Shown: positions 32,196 through 40,490 of the stretch, piece by piece
Layout: each line of letters starts with the position of its first letter
Position numbering within the stretch: position 1 is the stretch's first letter
DNA from: Actinomadura sp. NAK00032
Lineage (GTDB): Bacteria > Actinomycetota > Actinomycetes > Streptosporangiales > Streptosporangiaceae
NCBI RefSeq assembly: GCF_013364275.1
Contig: NZ_CP054932.1
Location: 930,001 to 994,000 of the forward strand
Direction of reading: 5' to 3'
Length of the DNA: 64,000 nt
The notes under the pieces: generated by a model
Told to the model about the DNA's origin: nothing
Databases searched by the model: none
What the model saw: the letters and a program-made list of their open reading frames with translations, nothing else
Made by a program: the position numbers and the translations under genes

Positions 32196-32645
32196 ATGGC
32201 GCAAGTGAGCGCGCGCGGGCGCGCCGGCCTCCGGAGCACGCGACGTGCACGGGCACTCGCCGTGGCGGGTGCGGTCGTGGCCGCGCTGGCGGTCTGGGCG
32301 GTCGGGGAACCGCTGCTGGGCCAGGACCTGGTCGTCGAGCAGAAGGGACAAGAGCCGCGGGACCTGGGGGTGGCCGCCATCGGCGTCTTCGCCCTGGTCC
32401 CCTCGCTGCTCGGCTGGGCGCTGCTGGCCGCGCTGGAGCGGGTGACGCCGCTGGCGGCCCGTATCTGGACGGCCGCCGCGCTGGCTCTGCTCGCGGTGTC
32501 GTTCCTGCCCGTCATCGGCGTCCAGGCCTCCGGTGGCAGCAAGGCCGTGCTGGCTCTCAGCCATGTGGCCGTCGGAGCCGTGCTGATCCCCGTCTTCCAC
32601 CGGACGGCCACGGCCCGCCGCGCTGGCGCGAGGAGCGGGCAGTGA
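32196..32645 (+). CDS. DUF6069 family membrane protein
   Basis: 149 residues with four membrane segments: ALAVAGAVVAALAVWAVGEP, LGVAAIGVFALVPSLLGWAL, IWTAAALALLAVSFLPVIGV and AVLALSHVAVGAVLIPVFH. The loop QDLVVEQKGQEPRD after helix 1 and the pattern of helices match the DUF6069 family of unknown function. An ATG at 32196 lies 8 nt after GAAGGAG; GTG at 32193 is also possible. It is the first gene of a MarR-controlled pair; its stop overlaps the next gene's GTG. Confidence 0.82.
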   Translation: MAQVSARGRAGLRSTRRARALAVAGAVVAALAVWAVGEPLLGQDLVVEQKGQEPRDLGVAAIGVFALVPSLLGWALLAALERVTPLAARIWTAAALALLAVSFLPVIGVQASGGSKAVLALSHVAVGAVLIPVFHRTATARRAGARSGQ

Positions 32646-33097
32646 CAGCGCCCGAGGACGAGATCCTCGACAGCCCCACCCCCTGGGTCGCCGACCACAT
32701 CCGCGCCTACCTGGAGACCGACGGCGTCGAAGGCCACCTTTTCGGGGGCTGGCCGACGCTGCTGCTCACCACGCGAGGCCGCAGGTCCGGCAGGCTGCGC
32801 CGCACCGCCCTCATCTACGGCCGGGACCAGGACCGCTACCTGCTGGTCGCCTCGAACGGCGGCGCCGACCGCCACCCGGCCTGGTATCTCAACCTCACCG
32901 ACACCCCGGCGGTGTCGCTGCAGGTCGGACCGGACCACTTCACCGCCACCGCCCGCACCGCCACCGCAGCGGAGAAGCCCCGGCTGTGGCAGATCATGGC
33001 CGAACTGTTCCCCCAGTACGCCAAGTACCAGGAGGTATCAGCACGCGAACTGCCCCTGGTGATCCTCACCCCGCAGGTCCCGCACGGAGACAGATAG
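32642..33097 (+). CDS. Deazaflavin (F420)-dependent nitroreductase family protein
   Basis: 151 residues of the DDN-like split-barrel family. GWPTLLLTTRGRRSGRLRRT with ALIYGRDQDRYLLVASNGGA is the cofactor-binding core, then HPAWYLNLTDTPAVSLQVG and the C-terminal KYQEVSARELPLVILTP. Members use reduced F420 to reduce quinones, nitro compounds or other electrophiles. The gene starts with GTG overlapping the DUF6069 stop (GTGA). It may detoxify the compound sensed by the MarR protein. An F420 dependence suits an actinobacterium but is inferred. Confidence 0.9.
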   Translation: MTAPEDEILDSPTPWVADHIRAYLETDGVEGHLFGGWPTLLLTTRGRRSGRLRRTALIYGRDQDRYLLVASNGGADRHPAWYLNLTDTPAVSLQVGPDHFTATARTATAAEKPRLWQIMAELFPQYAKYQEVSARELPLVILTPQVPHGDR

Positions 33098-33159
33098 CCG
33101 GATCATGGAATGGGGCGGCGGTGGGTTCGGTTGGTTTGGCGCGGAGGGAAGGTGATTCG

Positions 33160-34161
33160 ATGACGTCGTCGCCGACGAGTATGCGTGCCGTTCGTCTTTC
33201 TGCGCCCGGGCCTGTGGACAACCTGCGGGTGGTCACGGTGCCACTGCCGCCTCTGCGGGACGGGTGGGTGCGTGTGCGGGTCGAGGCGTTCGGGCTCAAC
33301 CGCTCGGAACTGAAGCTTCGGCTTGGGCTGAGCGAGGGTGTCACCTTTCCTCGTGTGCCGGGCATAGAGGCCGCCGGGACGGTTGATGCGGCGCCGGACG
33401 GGAGTGGGCTGAGCGTCGGGCAGAAGGTCGTCGCGATGATGGGCGACATGGGGCGCACCTACGACGGCGGTTATGCCGAGTACACGTCCGTGCCGCTGGC
33501 CCAGGTCATCCCTGTGGACACTGACTTGCCCTGGGACGTGCTGGGCGCCCTTCCGGAGATGGTGCAGACCGCTTACGGCTCGCTCACCACGGGCCTGGAC
33601 CTGCAGCCGGGGCAGACCGTGCTGGTCCGTGGGGGCACGTCGTCCGTGGGCTTGGCCGCTGCCGCGCTTGCAGGCTGGCGTGGTGCCACGGTTCTGTCCA
33701 CCACCCGGCGGCCTGACCGCCTTGCCTTTCTGGCAGAGCGCGGTGTCGAGCATCCTCTGCTTGACACCGGTGAGGTCGCGGCGGCCGTTCGCGAACTCTT
33801 TCCGGACGGTGTGGACGCCGCGCTCGATCTCGTCGGGACGCCGACCCTGCCCGACACCCTGCGCGCGGTGCGCGTGCACGGCACGGCCTGCTTCGGTGGC
33901 AGCCTCTCCAACCAGTGGACGGTCCGGGACTTCTCCCCGAACGAGTACCTGCCGCGCGGCGTGCGCCTGGCGGGCTACTTCGGCGATGTCGGGGACCTGC
34001 CCCGCGAGGTCTTCCAGGAGATCCTCGACGCGGTGGCGGAGGGGCGGTTGAGCTTCCCCGTCGATCGCGTCTACGACGGCCTGGAGCAAGTGAGGCAGGC
34101 CCACGACGATATGGAGCACAACCGCGCCACAGGCAAGCTCGTCGTTCGCGTCCGGCATTAG
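33160..34161 (+). CDS. Zinc-type alcohol dehydrogenase-like / quinone oxidoreductase (MDR)
   Basis: 333 residues from ATG at 33160, preceded by GGAGGGAAGG. The medium-chain dehydrogenase fold is shown by VEAFGLNRSELKLRLGL, PRVPGIEAAGTVDAAPDG, GQTVLVRGGTSSVGLAAAAL (NADPH loop), VDAALDLVGTPTLPDT and the GKLVVRVRH end. The catalytic zinc ligands of true alcohol dehydrogenases are absent, so it belongs to the quinone-reductase/enoyl-reductase side. It ends 22 bp before the nucleotidyltransferase gene and may share its transcript. Confidence 0.9.
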   Translation: MTSSPTSMRAVRLSAPGPVDNLRVVTVPLPPLRDGWVRVRVEAFGLNRSELKLRLGLSEGVTFPRVPGIEAAGTVDAAPDGSGLSVGQKVVAMMGDMGRTYDGGYAEYTSVPLAQVIPVDTDLPWDVLGALPEMVQTAYGSLTTGLDLQPGQTVLVRGGTSSVGLAAAALAGWRGATVLSTTRRPDRLAFLAERGVEHPLLDTGEVAAAVRELFPDGVDAALDLVGTPTLPDTLRAVRVHGTACFGGSLSNQWTVRDFSPNEYLPRGVRLAGYFGDVGDLPREVFQEILDAVAEGRLSFPVDRVYDGLEQVRQAHDDMEHNRATGKLVVRVRH

Positions 34162-34183
34162 AAGTCGTTGAGAGGGGGCGCGC

Positions 34184-34939
34184 GTGAGTCAGCTTCGGGA
34201 TGTCGTGGAACTGGCTGGACGCGTGCTGGGCGGGGACGTCGTCGGTGCATACCTTCACGGTTCCTCGGTGCTCGGCGGGCTCAAGCCGGCCAGTGATGTG
34301 GACGTGCTGGTCGTCTCGCGGCGGTCGATGGACGGGCGGGAGCGGCGGGCGCTGCTGGACGGTCTGCTCCGCGTCTCCGGCATCGGGGACGGCGTCCGGC
34401 CCGTCGAGCTGGTCGTGGTCGTCCAGGCCGAGGTGCGGCCTTGGCGCTACCCGCCTGTTTGCGACTTCCTGTACGGCGAGTGGCTGCGAGATGAGTACTT
34501 GGCGGGGAAGGTTCCCCAGCCGGAGCCGATGCCTGATCTGGCCCTGCTGATCACGATGGTGCTGGCCGGGGATCGTCCACTGACCGGTCCCCGGCCGGGC
34601 CGGGTACTTGCGCCCGTCCCGCACGCCGACCTGGTCCGGGCGAGCGTCGCGGGCATCCCCGACCTGCTCGACGAGCTGGACGACGACACCCGCAACGTCC
34701 TGCTGACCCTGGCGCGCATCTGGGCGACGCTCGCCACCGGCGAGATCAAGCCGAAGGACGCCGCCGCCGACTGGGCCCTCGACCGGCTCCCGCCCGAACA
34801 CCGTCCCGTCCTCGCGCACGCACGGCAGCTGTATCTCGGCAGCCACTACGCCGATGAGACCTGGACCGAGGCGCTGCGAGGACGGGTGCGTCCGCACGCG
34901 GAGTTCGTCCTCAAGGAGATCGACCGGTTGGTCACCTGA
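34184..34939 (+). CDS. Aminoglycoside adenylyltransferase-like nucleotidyltransferase
   Basis: 251 residues resembling AadA/ANT(3'')(9). The nucleotidyltransferase signature is AYLHGSSVLGGLKPASDVDV, giving G-S-x-x-x-G and the paired Asp residues that bind metal and nucleotide. The C-terminal domain has VLLTLARIWATLATGEIKPK and DAAADWALDRLPPEHRPV, the helical part that holds the aminoglycoside in AadA. It may adenylylate streptomycin or spectinomycin, or an internal substrate; neither drug-binding residue set was verified. GTG start at 34184. Its end overlaps the convergent amidohydrolase gene by 8 bp. Confidence 0.85.
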   Translation: MSQLRDVVELAGRVLGGDVVGAYLHGSSVLGGLKPASDVDVLVVSRRSMDGRERRALLDGLLRVSGIGDGVRPVELVVVVQAEVRPWRYPPVCDFLYGEWLRDEYLAGKVPQPEPMPDLALLITMVLAGDRPLTGPRPGRVLAPVPHADLVRASVAGIPDLLDELDDDTRNVLLTLARIWATLATGEIKPKDAAADWALDRLPPEHRPVLAHARQLYLGSHYADETWTEALRGRVRPHAEFVLKEIDRLVT

Positions 34940-35984
34940 GCCGGGAGGCCAGGTTCGGTAGGAGGCGGAGGGCGTTGCCCCGCGTGATGGCCTGGTGGGC
35001 GCGGCGGCTCAGGGCCGGGTCGCGGTCGAAGTCCCTGGTGTTGAGGGTGACCTCGTGGGCGGAGTTGGCGGGCCAGTCGGTGCCGAACAGGACGCGGTCG
35101 GCGCCCGCCGCGTTGAGCAGGGTCGGGCTGGCGTACGGGGACGTCGGCAGCGCGGTGTCGTAGTGGAAGCGGCGGAGCGCGGGACGGATCTTCGCCGGGT
35201 CCGGCCCATTGTCCTCGCGGCCCCAGCGTTCGGCGCGGCCCGCCATGTAGGGCAGGAAGCCGCCGCCGTGGGACAGGATGATCGAGATGTCGGGGTGGCG
35301 GTCGAGGGTCCCGGCGGCGATGAGGCTGAGCGCGGTGCGGGTCGTGTCGAGCAGGAAGTCGCCGAGCCAGTCGCCGACCAGCGGCACCTCGACGATGCCC
35401 TTGGGCGCGACCGGGTGGGTGAACACGACCGCGCGGCGGCGGTCGAGTTCGGCGAACAGCGGCTCGAACATCGGGTCGCCGAGGTAGTGGCCGTCGGCGG
35501 AGGTGTTGAGCAGGACCCCGTCCGCGCCGAGGTCGTCCAGCGCGTGGGCGGCCTGCCGGACGGCGAGGTCCGGGTGGAGCATCGCGACGTTGGCGAAGAA
35601 GCCGAAGCGCGTGGGGTTGTCGTGCACCAGTCCGGCCAGCGACTCGTTGCACACCCGGACGCCCGCGACGGCGGTCGCGCGGTCCTGGAAGATCTCGGCC
35701 GGGACGGGTGCGGACGCGACGCCGGCGGCGATGCCGTTGGCGTTCATGGTCCGCAGCGTGCTCTCCAGCGTCCACTGGGCCCAGGCGGGGCCGCCCTCCG
35801 CAGGGATGATGCCCTGCTCGACCGCCCACTCCCGCATCTTCGGTGGGACGGCGTGGTGGTGGGTGTCGATCCTGCCGCGCGCCGGGCGGGGCGCGGCTGC
35901 GGCGGCCCCGCGGGCGGGCAGTGCGGCCGCCGCGGCGGCCAGGCCGGACGCCTGCAGGGCGCGGCGGCGGGTCATCTCGGGCAT
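34932..35984 (-). CDS. Tat-exported amidohydrolase (ACMSD-like family)
   Basis: 350 residues. The N-terminus is a twin-arginine signal: MTRRRALQASG, then an Ala-rich core ending near residue 33. The amidohydrolase_2 fold follows: RIDTHHHAVPPKMREWA with metal-binding His, DLGADGVLLNTSADGHYLG, VFTHPVAPKG, SIILSHGGGFLPYMAGRAER and the metal-binding Asp in RVLFGTDWPANSAHEV. Members decarboxylate or hydrolyse aromatic or keto acids; an exported one is less common. It is divergent from a MarR gene with a perfect 14-bp palindrome between, which may control it. It converges with the nucleotidyltransferase gene. Confidence 0.9.
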   Translation of the reverse strand: MPEMTRRRALQASGLAAAAAALPARGAAAAAPRPARGRIDTHHHAVPPKMREWAVEQGIIPAEGGPAWAQWTLESTLRTMNANGIAAGVASAPVPAEIFQDRATAVAGVRVCNESLAGLVHDNPTRFGFFANVAMLHPDLAVRQAAHALDDLGADGVLLNTSADGHYLGDPMFEPLFAELDRRRAVVFTHPVAPKGIVEVPLVGDWLGDFLLDTTRTALSLIAAGTLDRHPDISIILSHGGGFLPYMAGRAERWGREDNGPDPAKIRPALRRFHYDTALPTSPYASPTLLNAAGADRVLFGTDWPANSAHEVTLNTRDFDRDPALSRRAHQAITRGNALRLLPNLASRLR

Positions 35985-36033
35985 GCGCGTCTCCCTCGGT
36001 CATGCGCCGCCCACCACATTCTCGAATGAGAAA

Positions 36034-36047
36034 GTCTCAGCTGAGAC
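36034..36047. promoter_or_regulatory. Perfect palindrome between amidohydrolase and MarR genes
   Basis: GTCTCAGCTGAGAC is a perfect 14-bp palindrome at 36034-36047. It lies 50 bp upstream of the amidohydrolase start and 27 bp upstream of the MarR start, in AT-richer DNA. The size, symmetry and position fit a MarR-dimer operator over both promoters. Confidence 0.7.
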
Positions 36048-36074
36048 GATATCAGACCGCCCTATCATGGGTCC

Positions 36075-36542
36075 ATGCTCGACGACCTGCTCGAACGGAT
36101 CCTGGCCGCGGACGACGACCCCGCCGCGCCGCACGTGGGGCTCGGCATGCTGCTGGCCGCCGCGCACAACCGGAGCCGCCACGAGATGAACGGCGAGCTG
36201 CGCCCGCTCGGCATCGACGTGCGCGGGCTGGCGATGCTGCTCGCCCTCGACATGTACGGGCCGTCCAGCCAGCGGCGCCTCATCGACCTCACCGGGATCG
36301 ACAAGTCCACGATGGTGCGCGCCGTCGACGAGCTGGAGGCCGGCGGGCTCGTCCGGCGCGAGCGGGCCCCGCAGGACCGCCGGGCGTACTCGATCACGCT
36401 GACCGGCGCCGGCCGGCGCGCCCTGGCGAGCGCCCGCCGCGCCGGCGCCGATGTGGGCGAGCGCATCTTCGGCCGCCTCCGGCCGGACGAGCGCGACCAG
36501 CTCGTCTCACTGCTCCGCCGCCTGGCCGAGCCCACCGCCTGA
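36075..36542 (+). CDS. MarR-family transcriptional regulator
   Basis: 155 residues. The DNA-binding part is ELRPLGIDVRGLAMLLALDM, SSQRRLIDLTGIDKSTMVRA and VDELEAGGLVRRERAPQDRR, with AYSITLTGAGRRALASARRA as the wing and following helix. The C-terminal dimer helix contains RPDERDQLVSLLRRLAEP. A perfect palindrome upstream probably is its operator, so it likely represses itself and the divergent exported amidohydrolase. ATG at 36075 is 28 bp after the palindrome. Confidence 0.9.
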   Translation: MLDDLLERILAADDDPAAPHVGLGMLLAAAHNRSRHEMNGELRPLGIDVRGLAMLLALDMYGPSSQRRLIDLTGIDKSTMVRAVDELEAGGLVRRERAPQDRRAYSITLTGAGRRALASARRAGADVGERIFGRLRPDERDQLVSLLRRLAEPTA

Positions 36543-36682
36543 ACCGTCGTCCAGCGTGGTCCGCCCGATCGTCCACCCGGGCACACCGGCTGGCCGGTTA
36601 CCGCGTACGTGCTGGAGCACACGATTACGTCGTGTTGTGCGAAGACGCTTGACCGTGACCGCTAGGGCCTTACGCTCGGCTC

Positions 36683-38209
36683 ATGCTCGGTCACCTTGTG
36701 CGGGTCTCGTCCGTCGTGCTCGCCGGAGTCGTGGCGCTCACCGTGCCCGCCGTCCCCGCGCGGGCGGCGGCCCCCGGCGATCTGCGCACCGACCTCGACG
36801 CCATCCTCGCCGACCCCCGGCTCGACGGCGCCGACGTGGGCGTGGTGGTACGCGACGCCCGCAGCGGCGCGGTGCGGTACGCGCGCGGCGCCGGGAAGCC
36901 CGTGATGCCCGCCTCGAACCTGAAGCTCTACACCTCCAGCGCGGCGCTGTCGGTGCTCGGCACCGGGTACCGGTTCCGGACGAGCGTGCACGCCACCGCC
37001 GTGTCCGGTTCGTCCGTCAAGGGCGACCTGTACCTCAAGGGGACCGGTGACCCGACGACGCGGGCCGCCGACTACGACCGGCTGGCCCGCCAGGTCGCCG
37101 CGAAGGGCGTCCGGCGGGTGGAGGGCGATCTGGTCGCCGACGACACCTGGTTCGACGCCGTCCGGACGCCGTCCCACTGGGACCCGGCCGACCTGCAGTA
37201 CTACTACGCCGCGCCGATCTCCGCGCTGACGGTCTCGCCGAACGACGACTTCGACGCCGGGTCGGTCAACGTGACGGTGCGGCCCGGCGCGGTGGGCAAG
37301 CCCGTCCGGGTCGGGCTCAGCCCCGCCACCGGCGCCGTCAAGATCGCCAACAGGGCCGTGACGGAACGGGCCGGCTCGCCGTCCACGCTGAAGATCAACC
37401 GGGCCGGCGGCAGCGACACCATCGTGGTGAGCGGCTCGTATCCGGCGGGGGCCGCTACCCTCACCGAGCTGCGGACGGTCAGGAAGCCCACCCTGTACGC
37501 GGCGGACGTCTTCCGGCGGGCGCTGCGGGCCCACGGCGTCCAGGTGAAGGGCAAGGTCGCGCGCGGCCGGACGCCCGCGCGCGCCGCCGTGCTCGCGTCC
37601 CGCGACTCCATGCCGCTGTCGCGGCTCATGGTCCCGTTCCTCAAGCTCAGCAACAATCCGATCGCCGAGATCCTGGTCAAGGCGATCGGGCGGAAGGCGG
37701 CGGGCAAGGGCGGCTGGGACGCCGGGCTGCCGGTGATCGAGCGGTACGCGCGCTCGCTCGGCGTGCCGTCCGACCGGCTGGAGATGGCCGACGGGTCGGG
37801 GCTGTCCCGGCGCGACCGCACCACCGCCGGGGACGTGAGCACCCTGCTCGAACGGGTGCGGACGGCGCCCTGGTTCGCGTCCTGGTACCGGGCGCTGCCC
37901 GTCGCCGGCGACCCCGACCGGATGGAGGGCGGCACCCTCACCTCGCGCATGCGCGGCACGCCCGCCGCCGGGAACGTGCACGCCAAGACCGGCACCCTGA
38001 CCGGCGCCACGGCGCTGTCGGGCTACGTGACCGGCTCCGCCGGGCGCCCGCTGGTCTTCTCGGTGATCCTCAACGGCTACCGGGGCGGCGCGCCCAAGGA
38101 CGTCGAGGACCGGATCGCCGTCCGCCTCGCCGGCGGTACCACCGCGCCCGCACGGCGGGGCTCCGGCACGGGCCAGCGGCTCGAATGCTCGTGGGCCGGA
38201 AGCTGCTGA
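36683..38209 (+). CDS. dacB: D-Ala-D-Ala carboxypeptidase/endopeptidase, PBP4 type
   Basis: 508 residues of family S13. A signal peptide (VVLAGVVALTVPAVPARA) sends it outside. The three penicillin-binding motifs are present: S78-N-L-K81 in MPASNLKLYTSSAALS, S323-N-N in FLKLSNNPIAEILVKA, and K435-T-G in VHAKTGTLTGATALSG. Between motifs 1 and 2 the long PBP4-type insert is visible (WDPADLQYYYAAPISAL through KINRAGGSDTIVVSG). It trims or cleaves peptidoglycan cross-links at the cell wall. It is transcribed alone; a remnant of another gene and a TnpB element lie just downstream. Confidence 0.93.
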   Translation: MLGHLVRVSSVVLAGVVALTVPAVPARAAAPGDLRTDLDAILADPRLDGADVGVVVRDARSGAVRYARGAGKPVMPASNLKLYTSSAALSVLGTGYRFRTSVHATAVSGSSVKGDLYLKGTGDPTTRAADYDRLARQVAAKGVRRVEGDLVADDTWFDAVRTPSHWDPADLQYYYAAPISALTVSPNDDFDAGSVNVTVRPGAVGKPVRVGLSPATGAVKIANRAVTERAGSPSTLKINRAGGSDTIVVSGSYPAGAATLTELRTVRKPTLYAADVFRRALRAHGVQVKGKVARGRTPARAAVLASRDSMPLSRLMVPFLKLSNNPIAEILVKAIGRKAAGKGGWDAGLPVIERYARSLGVPSDRLEMADGSGLSRRDRTTAGDVSTLLERVRTAPWFASWYRALPVAGDPDRMEGGTLTSRMRGTPAAGNVHAKTGTLTGATALSGYVTGSAGRPLVFSVILNGYRGGAPKDVEDRIAVRLAGGTTAPARRGSGTGQRLECSWAGSC

Positions 38210-38219
38210 GCGCCGCGCG

Positions 38220-38398
38220 TCAGCCCTTGCGGGCGTCGCGGATCATGTCGCGGACGCGGTCCACCACGGCGGCCATCGGGCCGACGAGCATGTTCTTGGC
38301 CGCCGACTCGGTGCCCGGATGCGGATGCGTCGGCGCGGGCGTGGGGCAGCACGTCCATGCGCAGTTGCAACTGCTGCTGCTGCTTGTCGAGCGACTTC
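38220..38398 (-). pseudogene. C-terminal remnant of an unknown gene, cut by a TnpB element
   Basis: On the minus strand the codon pattern (nearly all G or C third positions) and the end ESAAKNMLVGPMAAVVDRVR-DMIRDARKG with TGA at 38220-38222 look like a real C-terminus. Upstream the likely frame changes near 38315 (SLDKQQQQLQLRMDVLPHAR lies in another frame), so a frameshift is probable. The remnant stops at the element's right end at 38399, and no matching N-terminal part is seen on the other side. The product is unknown. Confidence 0.4.
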
Positions 38399-38520
38399 TT
38401 GACTATCTCCCCCTCCTGAAGCGAGAGGGGATTCCTACGGCTCGCGCTGTAGGGGTTTCTGCTTCGTCGCCGGCTGCCCGCCCGGAGTTCTCCGTTGAGG
38501 TCTTACACCAGCTCCACAGA
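38399..38520 (-). ncRNA. Predicted omega RNA (reRNA) of the TnpB element
   Basis: TnpB guide RNAs come from the 3' end of tnpB and run past the element's right end. Here a stable hairpin CCTACGGC/GCTGTAGG (38434-38441 with 38446-38453) is followed, in the minus direction, by the CCCCTC/GAGGGG hairpin and the TCAA end. A guide would read into the remnant at 38379-38398. Known in this family; not tested here. Confidence 0.4.
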
Positions 38521-39631
38521 CAGACGCCGTCAGCCCGACGGCCAGAATGTTCTTCGCCGCGTTGACGTCCCGGTCATGGGTCGTCCCGCAGTCGCACGTC
38601 CAGGTACGGACGTTCAGCGGCATCTTGTCCCGCAAGGTGCCGCAGGCCGAGCACATCTTGGACGAGGGGAACCAGCGGTCGATCGCGATCACTTCGCGGC
38701 CGTACCACCGGGCCTTGTACTCCAGCATGTTCCGCAACTCCCACCAGGCCGCATCGCTGATGGCTCTGGCCAGGCCGTGGTTCTTCACCATATTCCGAAC
38801 GGCCAAGTCCTCGATCACGATCGTTTGGTTCTCACGAACGAGCCGAGTGGTGAGCTTGTGCAGGTGGTCACGCCGCCGATCGGCGATCCGGGCATGGACT
38901 GCGGCGACCCTCCGCCGGGCCTTGCGCCGGTTGGCGCCATCGCCCTCGGCCTTGCGGGCCAGGTCCCGCTGCGCTTTGGCCAGGCGTTCCCGGTCGCGAC
39001 GCTCATGCCGGGGGTTGGCGACCTTCTCCCCGGTCGACAGGGTCACCAGGTGGTCGAGTCCGGCATCTACACCGACGGCCGCGCCCGCGGCCGGGAGCGG
39101 CCCGACCGACGGATCCTCGCAGAGCAGCGACACGAACCAGCGTCCGGCCGCGTCCTGGGACACCGTCACCGTGGACGGCGAGGCGCCCTCGGGCAGTGGC
39201 CGGGACCACACGATGGCCAGCGGCTCGGCCATCTTCGCCAGGGTCAGCCCGCCGTCGCGGAACCGGAACGCGCTGGTGGTGTACTCGGCCGACTTGCGCG
39301 ACTTCTTACGGGACTTGAAACGCGGGTACCCGGCCCGCTTGGCGAAGAAATGGGTGAACGCGACCTGCAGGTGTCGCAGGGCCTGCTGGAGCGGGACGCA
39401 GGACACCTCGTTGAGGTAGGCCAGTTCCTCGGTCTTCTTCCAGGCTGTCAGCATCGCCGAGGTCTGGTTGTAGTTCACCCGTTCCTGCTGGGCCCAGGCT
39501 TGCGTGCGCGCGGCAAGGGCGAGGTTGTAGACCTTCCGCACACAGCCGAACGTGCGCGACAACTCGGCCGCCTGCGCATCGGTCGGGTAGAAGCGGTACT
39601 TGAACGCCCGCTTCACATGGACGGCCTTCAC
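38435..39631 (-). CDS. tnpB: TnpB, RNA-guided DNA nuclease
   Basis: 398 residues, normal length. The N-terminus RAFKYRFYPTDAQAAELSRT and FGCVRKVYNLALAARTQAW is canonical. RuvC residues are Asp in AAVGVDAGLDHLVTLSTGEK, Glu in QTIVIEDLAVRNMVKN and Asp in THDRDVNAAKNILAVG. The zinc ribbon has four Cys (MCSACGTLRDK and TWTCDCGTTH). All catalytic parts seem intact, so the protein could be an active RNA-guided nuclease. The last 30 residues (PQRRTPGGQPATKQKPLQRE) overlap the presumed guide-RNA region. It shares only distant similarity with the TnpB at 27311, so two separate element types are present. Confidence 0.93.
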   Translation of the reverse strand: MKAVHVKRAFKYRFYPTDAQAAELSRTFGCVRKVYNLALAARTQAWAQQERVNYNQTSAMLTAWKKTEELAYLNEVSCVPLQQALRHLQVAFTHFFAKRAGYPRFKSRKKSRKSAEYTTSAFRFRDGGLTLAKMAEPLAIVWSRPLPEGASPSTVTVSQDAAGRWFVSLLCEDPSVGPLPAAGAAVGVDAGLDHLVTLSTGEKVANPRHERRDRERLAKAQRDLARKAEGDGANRRKARRRVAAVHARIADRRRDHLHKLTTRLVRENQTIVIEDLAVRNMVKNHGLARAISDAAWWELRNMLEYKARWYGREVIAIDRWFPSSKMCSACGTLRDKMPLNVRTWTCDCGTTHDRDVNAAKNILAVGLTASVCGAGVRPQRRTPGGQPATKQKPLQREP

Positions 39632-39681
39632 CGATCACACATTACTGCATCAGTTTGTGAAGATGGCCGGTTGGGTGGACG

Positions 39682-40263
39682 ATGAACATGGGCCCGCTCT
39701 ACATGGAGCCGATCGCCCGGCAGCTCTACCAGGAGATCGGCCTGGTGGAGGAGGAGCACGTCACGCACTACGAGTCGCTCGTCGACCCGGGCGAGACGTG
39801 GTGGGAGCGGCTCGTCAACCACGAGTACAACGAGTGCTACCTGTACTACTCCTTCATGCAGACCGAGACGGACCCGCGGATCAAGAACATCTGGGAGCTC
39901 CACCTGAACATGGAGCTGGAGCACCTGCGGATCGCGTGCGACCTGATGCGCCGCCACGACGGCCGCGACCCCGAGTCGGTGCTGGCGCCGTCGCTGCCCG
40001 AGCCGGTCACGTTCGAGCCGAACAAGCAGCTGATCCGCGAGCTGCTCGCCACCCAGATCGACTGGACGACGCTCGGCACCGGCTTCGTCCAGGAGGCGCA
40101 CCAGCGGTTCGAGGCCTACCAGGACAAGATCAACGCCGAGCGGGGCGCGCAGGAGCGCGTCATCGACGAGCACCGCGACAAGTTCGGCGACGAGTACCGG
40201 CTGGAGACCGAGGGCCCGCACCCCGTCCAGCGGCTCCGCGACAAGCCCGCTCCGCGCCCCTGA
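39682..40263 (+). CDS. Ferritin-like-type protein, probably N-terminally truncated
   Basis: 193 residues, rich in helices with Glu, His and Tyr: ARQLYQEIGLVEEEHVTHYE, LVNHEYNECYLYYSFMQTET and WELHLNMELEHLRIACDLMR. Repeated E-x-x-H pairs (EEEHVTHYE, ELEHLRIA) suggest a di-iron or ferritin-like four-helix fold. The first ATG is followed at once by conserved-looking sequence (MNMGPLYMEPIARQL), and an in-frame TGA lies 22 bp upstream, next to the presumed left end of the TnpB element. I therefore think the original gene was longer and lost its 5' part. Family not firmly recognised. Confidence 0.6.
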   Translation: MNMGPLYMEPIARQLYQEIGLVEEEHVTHYESLVDPGETWWERLVNHEYNECYLYYSFMQTETDPRIKNIWELHLNMELEHLRIACDLMRRHDGRDPESVLAPSLPEPVTFEPNKQLIRELLATQIDWTTLGTGFVQEAHQRFEAYQDKINAERGAQERVIDEHRDKFGDEYRLETEGPHPVQRLRDKPAPRP

Positions 40264-40490
40264 CCGCGCCCGGCCGGGCTCTGGTCGGCGCCCGCCCGCG
40301 CCTGATCGCCTCTGAACCGCCTCCGAAACCGCCCCTGAATCGGCCCTGACCGGCCCTGGCCGTGGGAACGCCGTACTGTGGCGCATGAGGGCCGGTAGAC
40401 CGGGCACATGACGCAACGACCCGTGTTCCGGTCCGGGCCGTCGGCCGGGAGGGTCGCCGGTCTGGAGCAGGTTCATGATCGGAGAGGCAC

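Larger units (their letters stand above)
38399..39640 (-). mobile_element. IS200/IS605-type TnpB-only element
   Basis: The right end on the minus strand has the usual subterminal hairpin (CCCCTC/GAGGGG at 38410-38415 and 38425-38430) and ends in TCAA at 38399-38402. The left end is not sharply defined and is placed near 39640, just upstream of tnpB. No tnpA is present, so it would need a transposase supplied from elsewhere. No target-site duplication is expected for this family. Confidence 0.7.

Noticed and set aside
40264-40490. Quasi-repeated CCGCCTCCGAAACCGCCCCTGA-like segments
   Set aside because: Too irregular to call a repeat array, and no gene or known regulatory RNA was recognised in this gap.
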